Of a stretch of DNA of 64,000 bases, positions 56,321-64,000 are shown piece after piece (the first letter of the stretch is position 1; each line of letters begins with the position of its first letter). The notes under the pieces were generated by a model. The model made no database searches, was not told the DNA's origin, and saw nothing but the letters and a program-made list of their open reading frames with translations. This DNA comes from Caenorhabditis remanei (lineage: Eukaryota; Nematoda; Chromadorea; Rhabditida; Rhabditidae), in NCBI RefSeq assembly GCF_010183535.1, contig NC_071328.1:3844001-3908000 (forward strand), in the 5' to 3' direction. A program made the position numbers and the translations under genes.

Positions 56321-56602
56321 ATGAAAAAGGTGAGTATAGCAATGTTTAGATCAAAAGTTCAAAATCACATGATTCGGCGTGTAGTGATTGACAGCCAACA
56401 CGAAGAATCCCGTCGCGTAGTGAAAGTCCAGAACTTTGTGTGCTACGAAGATCTGGCACATGAAACAGGCGAACGCAAAGGCATGCACAATTTCATGTGT
56501 CGCCGCTGGAGCCAGCCTTTGCGAAGTGGCAAAGTGTCCCATTGCACAAATTGCAGAGACACAAATCGCGCAGCCAACATAAATCTGACGGCGTTTCGGT
56601 GA
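56321..56602 (+). CDS. Short cysteine-containing ORF at the right end of the palindrome
   Basis: Same first ~79 residues as 49857-50204. Past the palindrome boundary it ends differently (NRAANINLTAFR, then stop). One of the two ends must be a truncated copy; the left version is open for longer beyond the junction. No family recognised. Confidence 0.3.
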   Translation: MKKVSIAMFRSKVQNHMIRRVVIDSQHEESRRVVKVQNFVCYEDLAHETGERKGMHNFMCRRWSQPLRSGKVSHCTNCRDTNRAANINLTAFR

Positions 56603-57085
56603 GAAGTCTTGAGACACTGAAGAGAATCACAGCGACGGCGGCACCAACAGACGATGAGTGGATATGGGCAATGACACATCTGATTGAAATTTGGGGGGAT
56701 TTATTGTAATGTGTGGGGGTCTATAATAGAATGTTCATAATATAGTCCCAACATTCCAATAAACACCCCCATCCAAATGACTAAATCACGCATTGTGGGG
56801 GTGTATTCCAACGTTTACCCAGGGGGGTGTATAACCTAATCTTACGGGGGTCTATAATAGAATGTTCCCAATTTTTATTCCGAAAAACATGACTTTCCAT
56901 CTCTCTTTTCCCCATTTCCGTTGTGCTTCCATCCATCCGAAAACATTTCGAAATAAACGTAAAGTGGTCCTTTCTTCTCTTCTCTTTTTTCGTTCGTTGC
57001 CATGCATTTTTGTTTTTTTCTTCCTTTTTCATGTCATTTTTTGTTGTTTTGTTTCCGAACACTCTTTTTATTCTTTTTTTTGCAG
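56565..57085. other. Intergenic region right of the palindrome with GGGGGTCTATAATAG repeats
   Basis: GGGGGTCTATAATAGAATGT occurs at 56716 and 56846; between them AACACCCCCATCC and GTGGGGGTGTATTCC are inverted. A GGGGGGTGTATAACC block at 56823 resembles, inverted, GGTTATACCCCCCC at 49925 just left of the palindrome. The region ends in the TTTTTTTTGCAG acceptor (57085) before the coiled-coil gene. Confidence 0.5.
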
Positions 57086-57113
57086 GAGAAGCCAACAATT
57101 ATAATAGGAAAAG

Positions 57114-60100
57114 ATGCCAGATTATGAGGTTGGTTTTGTAAGGAATCAGATTTTGGAAAATCGGAATCAACTTTCAGAAAGAGTTGGATAAGTATGAGAA
57201 AAGTGTGGAGGAACATGTCAAGAAAGTCAGTCAGCAGTTGGATGAGGAACTCGCGAATATTGTAAGTTGGGACACTTCGCAACTGAGACGTTTCAAAACA
57301 CTGAGAGAGTATCGTCTAATACTTTCACCAATTTCTAGCTATCCGTGACTTTAGATTTTTACTTTCAAGCCATTTTTATTTAAGAGATCTATTAGTTCGA
57401 CACAGTTCTTACAACTGCGCTCCACCGAAATGCCCTTGAAAAATTTCTCCTTTTCTCTGAGTCTCTCAATTTCGCGCAGTTGTAAAAACAGTACCAAGCT
57501 AATAAGTAGTCTCAAAACGTAACAGTTGCGAAACGTCCGACCAGATTTCCTAGAACCGAAATAAACCATTTGAACAAAATTTCAGAACAAAAAATACAAG
57601 GAAAAAGTAGAACTTATGAAGAAAATGGAAATGGAAAACAGGAAAATGGCCGAGGAAAACGAACGGATGAGGCAGAAAATGGAAGTTAAGAAGAAGGTTT
57701 GATCTACAAACTTTTCCTGTGAATTGCGGTTGAGCGCATTTACAAATCAGACTTGGAACGAGCGGGGCGGGCCGAAATCATAATTTCTCCGGCTCGGAAG
57801 TTCAGTACAAAAAAATTCTTTTTTAAAAATTCGCCGACCTGAAATTTTGCAAGTCTGTTAGAAATTAAAACAAAAATGAAGGAAAACACAGAAATTTTAT
57901 CTCTCAAGACTAAACTCTCATGACTCAGGGAATCATTTTGATTTTTCAAAAAATTAAAATGTTCTACACTTCGGCCTTCTTTGCTTTTTTCTCCTTCTTC
58001 TCCTCTTTTTGCTTCTTTTCCGCCTTCTTCTCAGCCTTCTCCGGTTTAGCAGAAGCATTCTCCTTCTTGACTGGAGCAACTGGAGCAAGTGTAGGAGCCG
58101 GTGCGACCTCAGTTGTTCCTGGGATACCAAGCTTCTTCTTCAGAGATTCTGGCATTTGAGGTGGTGGTGGACGAGGGAGATTCATGGCGACCTGAATAGA
58201 ACTAGTAGTTATAGTTAATGGAGATAGAGTTTACCTTGAAGGAGTCATAAATGAACCACTGAAGAGCAGTCAGTGTTCCAACCATGATAATTCTTGGCCC
58301 AAGTCCTCCCCATAATCCAGCGAATCCGAGTTTCTTCACAAGACTTCCGACACTTGCATTCGCGTCTTGATTCAATTTCGAAACGAGAACATCTGGTGGA
58401 TGAGAGACGACGGCACAAAACACTCCAGCAATGTATCCAGCAGTGAATGTGACTGCCAGTTGTTCTGCCTTCGAGCATTGAGCACGTGGTTTCGGGACAA
58501 CGTATTGATAGAGCAACTCGACGGTTTTCTCGAAACAAGTGAACTTCATCATGGTATATGGAATCTGGCGAGTCCAAAGTGGTGGAAGTCCCTTGAAGAA
58601 TCCAGTGAGACCCTCGGTTTTGTAGATCATTGGAGCACACGCACGCAGAGTTGGCGGAGCAGTTGGAGATGTCTGCATACGCACTTTGACGGCTTCCATT
58701 GGTGCCAAGAAGATGTCGGCGAAGAATTCAGCAGAAGCAGAGGCAGCGAGATAGACAGAAGTTCTCCAGATGTACGCGTTTTCTTCGGAGAGAGCAGAGC
58801 TGTAGATGTTCTTGAAGACTTCGTAGAATCCAAATTTCCCAAGTCCTTGAGCGGAATATCCAATGAAAGTTGGAGCCCATCCACGAGCAAGACCACGCAT
58901 TCCATCCTCAGCGACGGTCACTTTGAAGCCTTGAACCATACTTCCATACTTCTCTTTGTTCACCTGGAAATCTGATAGATAAGAAGGGAAACTGTATTGA
59001 AATTAGGCTACAATCGGTCTGATTCTGTTGCCGTCCCGAGCTCTCAAAGTCTTCCCCTCTTACCTGAATACGACACTTGACGATATCCAACGGAGTGATT
59101 GCAAAATGAGTTAGTCCACACGAAAGTGATCCTCCGAGAGCACACAACGCATAGAACTTAGTTGTTCCGAACTCGACTGGAGCATCGACGGCTCCTGAAG
59201 AGACTGGAGAAGCACACTTTGCGGTGCGGACGATTGAAGTGGCCGACGGTATCATGAGTCCATTCTTTTGGGCGGCGTCGCAAACATCGTGAAACAGTCC
59301 CATTTTTCCTGAAATTAAGAGAGGAGAATTTGAGTGGAAAAGGAGAGGAGATACTTACCTTCAATCCTAATCCGTAGATCCACTCGGGACAGATATTCGA
59401 AGTGAATTCAGGGGGATGGGCGGGGTGGAAAATGGAGTTGTAGAGCCACGTGGCACACGTCACAGACTGAGAAAAATGAAAAAGGTTCACGTAGTTTTTT
59501 ATTTCTATAAATTAATATTAGTTTTTCACGTTTATTTTGGAGAAAAAATTGGAAATTCTTTTTGATTGAATTATCACGGTACGCTTCTTACAACCGCGCT
59601 CTACCGAAACCCAAGAATCATGTGTGCAAAACTGAGAGACTCAGAGAAAAAAAAACACATTTTCAAGGGCTTATCGGTGGAGCGCAGTTGTATGAACAGT
59701 ACAGAGCTAGTATACGTGAGAAATGAGAAATGTCTGAAGGAGTTGAGGTGTTTTTATAGAATCGTGCGAATCTCAATAACTAGAGAACCTATCAAAAAAT
59801 GGTCAACTACAATAATGAAGATCTTGGCTTGATCTTTAAGATGAGCTAAAAAACAATAAATTGGAGTAAAAACTGACTTTGTGGCAAAAGTTCGAAAATT
59901 TGAAATTTTTCCAAAAAATTTGAAGATTCCCCAACTTTGACATAAAGTAACTTTTTCAGGTATTGGTTGATTTTATTGATTTTATGCTCATTTTGTAGAT
60001 GAAACCCAGCTCTGTAGTTGGCAACTTTTTTGTACAATCGATGCAAATAGGGGAAATGCATCTAGTTTGACCGCGTATATCTTAAAAATGAAAAGAGGTA

Positions 60101-62669
60101 TCAACAAGTACTAAATTACAAAAACACAGATCTAGACTTTTTCTACAACAATTTGAGCAGAAAAGACCAGGAAAACCTAATAATTTCGGAGCTCTGTAAA
60201 TCTTAAAACCTTAAAAATTCAATAATAGTAATAAAATTTTCAGAAAATGTCCACATTCGAACGGCAGATTCTGAAAAACAAAGACAATCTGCTCACTTTC
60301 GAGGCGACAATTTCCGATATTCATGAAAAACTTCCGCAGAGGAAAAAACAAAGTGAGAAGCCCCCTTCCCTTTCAGATTTTATAATATATTTTCAGTCGA
60401 CGAAATCATGAAATCACTGAACGAAAAACGTCGTGAAGTACTCCAAAAACAGAATGAAATTGCGGGTTTTCGATTGAATCGAACCGAGAATTCAATGAAA
60501 TCGAAGTTGGAAAAAACGAAAAAGAAATTGGATGAGATGAAGAAGAAAAAGATTGTGCAGGTACGAGGGAAAGAGATTAATTTTTATTTAATCTAATCCC
60601 AGATTATATTTTTTCAGGATAAGAAAATCAGTCGGTTGCGAGCAGATATTGCAAAAAGTGAAAAGAGTTTCGATAAAGTGGAACGAGAGATTCATAAGGA
60701 GATACAGTAAGAATTTCTGGAATTTATATGGGCTGTATAGCTCTGACTGCGATCTTTATTTTTGTAGTTGAAAACTTTTTGATATCACTTTTGGTTTTTA
60801 AGATATAAGCGGTTTTTAAAAGTGTTTTTTTCCAGTTTTCTCTAATTTTGTGAAAAACAGTTAACTTTGAAGTCTTGTAACAGAGTTTCTTTAAATGCAA
60901 ATAGCTTGAATTTATATTGGTTTTGTAGATCAAAACTAGCTCTACATTTTTGTAGTTGACAACTCTTTGATAGCTCTCCTGGTTTTTGAGATATAAGCAC
61001 TCTTTGATAGCTCTCCTGGTTTTTGAGATATAAGCAGTTTTACACCATAGGTCACCTTGAAACTCTGTCAATGGAGCGCATTTATTAGGCTAGAAATTTC
61101 AAATTTGTATTGGTTACGTAGACCAAGTCTAGACCTTTATTTTTGTAGTTGACAGCTTTTTGATAACTTTTTTCGCTTTTAAGATACGCGCCTTTAAAGA
61201 TGAGGGTGTTTTCAGTCTATATCTCTATCCTACCATCTTTAACTGTCCGTATCTCCAAAGCTAGAAGAGATATCAAAAAATTGTCAACTACAAAAATGAT
61301 TATCTTGATTCGGACTATAACATACCGAAATTTCAGCACAACCCGATCATTTTTGATATCGTGACGCCTTCTTAAAGTTTTCATAAATCCCCCATATTTC
61401 CTTTTCCAGACGCCAAATAGAAAACGAGTCGAAAAAAGAGGAAATCGAGAGGAGAATCAAGATATTTGAAGTGGAGAATTCTGGAATTTCAGACGAATTT
61501 CAGAAGTTATTAGTCAGTCTGAAAGAGGATACAGAGGGGTTTGTGAATCAACAAAAAAACTTCTGAAAATTGGTTTTCAGAAGAGGAAAAACAACAGAAA
61601 AACGGACAGGAGAGCTGGAAGTTTTGATATCAAAAGGAGCGAAATATCTGGAAAAATTGGATGAAAGAATCCGAAGTTTGAAAGAAATGAAGGTGGAAAA
61701 GTCTGGAAATCTGGAAATTGTAAGTCACTTTTTCGAGTTTTTGCTGAAATTTTCTCCTAGAATATCCCGGTTCCCTCGACTACAGTATCCTCCAGAAGAC
61801 GTTCAAAATCTCACGATCCGGGTAGACAAAACGAGAATTCGAAGCGTCTGGAAGAGCTGAAAACTCAGATTATTCAGTTGAAACGAGAATCGGAAGCACT
61901 GAAAATGAGTCGATTTAGGCTAATTGAAGAGGTTTTTTTTATCATTTTGGAATGGCAAAAATGTTTTTTTTTTTTCAGAAAGAATCTCTGCAAAAGACAG
62001 CAGAAGAGTACCAGCGAGAAGCCGATCGATCTGCGCAGAATCTTCGAAATGCTGAAAATATTCGATTATCGGAATTGAACAGACGTAGGCTGGCGCGCCT
62101 TCGTAGCATCTAAAAAGAGATTTTCAGAAGAAAAAAAGCTGCAACCTTCTATAATTATTGAGTCGAAAGATGAGAAACGGGAGAAAGAATATCTGGAGAA
62201 AAAAGAGAAATTGATTGAAAAAATCAATCAACTCGAAAAATCAACAGATGAAAAGAAGGAGGAATTGGAAAGAATTCGGTAGAAATCTCCTTCACTTCTG
62301 ATTCTTATAATTTCATTTCAGAAGACGTACTGAATTCCTCAAGAGACAATTGAAATCTTACAGTGAGTTGGACTTGGTTCAGTTTGAGAACGAGAAAACT
62401 GAAAAAGGAGCAGAAATCCGCAATTTGAAGAGAAGATGGCACGAACAAGTGATGGCTTTGAATGCTTTGAATAAGGTTGTTTTAGGTTTCAAAGCCACTT
62501 TTTGAATGATCTGAACTTATAGAAGCTTCAACAAAGAGTTCTTCAACGAGAAGCGGCGATGACCAAGGCGAATAGTGTCATACATTTGACAACCAATGTT
62601 CGAGACGAAAGAAATCGAGAGATTGAAGAACTGCAGAAGGAGATGGCGAAGACAAGAATGAAGCTGTGA
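57114..62669 (+). CDS. Coiled-coil protein of unknown function (522 aa)
   Basis: Thirteen exons: 57114-57128, 57178-57261, 57586-57696, 60244-60352, 60397-60560, 60618-60706, 61410-61538, 61581-61719, 61761-61931, 61979-62084, 62128-62278, 62322-62475, 62523-62669. All phases match, giving 522 aa. Composition is overwhelmingly Lys, Glu, Arg, Gln with heptad-like Leu/Ile (for example DKKISRLRADIAKSEKSFDK). One short Ser/Arg/Pro break (VPSTTVSSRRRSKSHDPG) lies near residue 310. No other domain is visible; it could be a cytoskeletal, centrosomal or kinetochore protein, but I cannot say. Intron 3 (2547 bp) hosts the phosphate carrier on the other strand. Alternatively two genes: exon 3 would end in-frame at GTT TGA, and ATGTCC follows the acceptor at 60243. 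Confidence 0.75.
57392..57505. repeat. Foldback element, family 3, in intron 2 of the coiled-coil gene
   Basis: GTTCGACACAGTTCTTACAAC and GCGCTCCACCGAAA at the left; the right arm is shortened to GCGCAGTTGTAAAAACAGTACCA. Confidence 0.65.
57964..59303 (-). CDS. Mitochondrial phosphate carrier (SLC25A3 type)
   Basis: Exons 59064-59303, 58235-58963 and 57964-58191 encode 398 aa. Three Solcar repeats carry the signatures ITPLDIVKCRIQ, LAPMEAVKVRMQ and SHPPDVLVSKL; KFYALCALGGSLSCGLTHF and RGWAPTFIGYSAQGLGKFG are typical of phosphate carriers. It imports phosphate with protons across the inner mitochondrial membrane for ATP synthesis. The last exon adds an unusual tail: Pro-rich (LPRPPPPQMPES) then about 35 residues dominated by Lys, Glu and Ala. 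Reading through the last splice donor would instead end after VNSISINYNY, a plausible shorter isoform. It lies entirely inside an intron of the coiled-coil gene, antisense. Confidence 0.92.
59571..59712. repeat. Foldback element, family 3, in intron 3 of the coiled-coil gene
   Basis: ACGCTTCTTACAACCGCGCTC left arm, ATCGGTGGAGCGCAGTTGTA right arm, then GAACAGTACAGAGCTA. It lies upstream of the phosphate carrier. Confidence 0.7.
60707..61409. repeat. Intron of the coiled-coil gene with GTAGTTGA half-repeats and a 37-bp tandem duplication
   Basis: Several TTTTTGTAGTTGACA(A/G)CT blocks (60760, 60952, 61141) and an inverse at 61286. The 37-bp segment starting CTCTTTGATAGCTCTCCTGG is present twice in a row at 60963-60999 and 61000-61036. 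Confidence 0.65.
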
Positions 62670-62868
62670 CGATCTGAAAACTAGAAATACAGAACATAGC
62701 GTTTTATTGCTTGCTGAGCAAAGACAATCAAATGAAGTGCAGTTATGTTTTGAAACTACTCATACAATAAAAATGTTAGACAAATAATTTAAAACTAGTG
62801 AGTAGGCAATAAGTGCGTACTCTATAAGAAATGCTATTATAAAACAAGATTGGTTGATATGGGTTGCT

Positions 62869-64000
62869 TTAGAAGTTGCCGCCGCCGCCACGATAACCGC
62901 CACGTCCTCCACGGTCCCCACCGGCGACATATCCACCACGCTGTCCTCCGTAGCCGCCACGATCGCCTCCGCCGTATCCGCCTCCGCGCCCTCCACGATC
63001 TCCGCCACCGTAGCCACCACGGCCTCCACGATCTCCTCCTCCGAAACCTCCACCGCGACCTCCGCGATCACCTCCACCGTATCCACCACGGCCTCCGTAG
63101 CTTCCACCACCACCTCCGCCACCGAATCCTCCTCCAGTGCTTCCCATTGTTCCGAATCCCTTAGCCAATTTAGCTCCTCCAAATCCACTGACTTTGTAAT
63201 CATTAGTTGGAGTTGCGAGAATCATTGGGGTGGCATCTCCATCGCCCCACGCGGTTCTTGAGCGCTCGTCTGGCGGCGGAGAGGTTACTCTTTCTGATGT
63301 CTCTTGTGGTAACTGTTCTGGAACAGGGGTGGACTCTTCAGAACGGTGCGAGTTAACGGAATCTGGCTTAAGAGCGTCTCTCTCTTCCTCTTCAAGTATC
63401 ATATCGTCCTGAAAACAAAGGTTTAGACTTTAAACTAGCATTCAAATAGTTACCAGTGGCAGCACGACCGATTTGGTAGGCGAATCCCAACCGTCAGTTG
63501 AAATGGATTCAACAGCCATCGAGTCCTCATTTGGTGACGGAGGAAGAAGTGTTGCAGTTTGAGGCTCATGATGGAATGCTGTTTGTTGAGCGACAAGTGG
63601 AACCTCCTTCTGTTTTTCAGATACAGTATCCTGTGCTTTCACAAAAACTCCTTGCCCAATATCCTTAGAAGTCGTCAGATGACTTGTGGAATCGACTTCA
63701 TCAACAGGAATCTCGAGAAGGCTCAGAGAGGGGACGATAAGTCCTGCTGCCGCAGAGGTGTTAAGACCATGAAGAACTTGGGCCTTGGCACTCGAACTGC
63801 TAGGCATCTTCGTCTTTATTTCTTCTCTGCTGTATTCCAAGTTTCCTTTCGTCTCTTGAGTTCTCGATTTTTCCAAAGCGTCGATGATGCGCTTAATGTG
63901 ATCTTTCACATCCTTTCCTTGCAAAAACTCTGAAAATGAACATTTAGAAACATTTTTTAGTTGATAACAAACTTGTGAAGCTTTCGATGAGAAGAGTCTT
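62869..64000 (-). CDS. pgl: PGL-family P-granule protein, C-terminal part (runs off the right edge)
   Basis: Exons 63973-64000 (cut by the edge), 63454-63929 and 62869-63408 give 347 residues in phase, ending at the stop at 62869. IESFTKFLQGKDVKDHIKRI matches the end of the conserved PGL region. A disordered Ser/Thr/Pro/Glu-rich segment follows, with the short conserved blocks DGWDSPTKSV and TAWGDGDATP...YKVSGFG. The last ~95 residues are an RGG box (GGDRGGRGGYGGG-type repeats) expected to bind RNA. PGL proteins scaffold P granules in the germ line and work alongside Argonautes and GLH helicases. Whether this is pgl-1, pgl-3 or a lineage-specific copy cannot be told here. The 3' UTR and flank abut the coiled-coil gene tail to tail, about 200 bp apart. 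Confidence 0.9.

Larger units (their letters stand above)
53326..56564 (-). repeat. Right arm of the ~6.6-kb palindrome
   Basis: Reverse complement of 49961-53199. The pairing stops at GAGACACAA (56564); beyond it ATCGCGCAGCC has no counterpart at the left edge. Confidence 0.95.

Noticed and set aside
62850..63261. Plus-strand Ala/Ser/Thr-rich and His/Arg-rich frames over the RGG exon
   Set aside because: They are reverse-frame shadows of the Gly/Arg repeats of the PGL gene.

Overview
The window is nuclear DNA from a nematode of the genus Caenorhabditis, most likely not C. elegans itself. The evidence is the gene structure: short introns with GTAAG donors and TTTCAG acceptors, acceptor-like TTTCAG sequences just before start codons (probable SL trans-splice sites), and an AT-rich genome full of small foldback elements. 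The gene families also fit: worm-specific Argonautes, PGL, FBA_2 F-box proteins, and an rpl-24.2 / cel-1 / npp-14 neighbourhood that I recall as contiguous on C. elegans chromosome I. There is no bacterial signature.

Layout. 1-900 holds the last exon of an unidentified plus-strand gene. 900-7430 is gene-poor and built of dispersed inverted repeats. 7437-24229 is a direct tandem duplication of an ~8.4 kb unit. Each unit carries one intact 927-aa WAGO-type Argonaute with eight exons, and the two proteins differ at about 15 residues. Unit A later gained a 650-bp hAT-like foldback element in intron 7. Unit B carries a 276-bp solo LTR in intron 1. 25085-27234 encodes a 265-aa protein with only a PIWI half-domain, and its largest intron contains the ribosome-biogenesis gene rpl-24.2 on the other strand.

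27585-37863 holds the capping enzyme gene cel-1 (minus), the nucleoporin gene npp-14/Nup214 (plus) and a small acidic protein gene whose last intron is a ten-unit satellite. 38239-41216 holds a thioredoxin-fold gene and a nematode hypothetical gene (both minus), with an inverted broken copy of the hypothetical gene's own exon beside its 3' end. 43633-48374 holds a short-chain dehydrogenase (plus) and an FBA_2-type gene (minus).

49961-56564 is one large palindrome: two ~3.24 kb arms that look virtually identical around a ~125-bp loop. Each arm contains a complete F-box gene, a ~497-bp element with terminal inverted repeats that has captured a piece of actin and the 3' end of the F-box gene, and the 3' end of a Tc1/mariner-like transposon. 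The centre of symmetry lies inside a foldback element. 57114-64000 contains a 522-aa coiled-coil gene, a mitochondrial phosphate carrier nested on the other strand in its intron, and the 3' half of a PGL-type P-granule gene that runs off the right edge.

Theme. Several genes belong to germline small-RNA biology (two WAGOs, a PIWI-only relative, a PGL protein), and the same window is rich in structures able to make double-stranded RNA (palindrome, self-inverted exon copy, many foldback elements). I infer no operon or shared pathway from proximity alone. Protein identities rest on motif and family recognition by eye; exon boundaries were chosen so that splice sites and reading phase agree along each gene.
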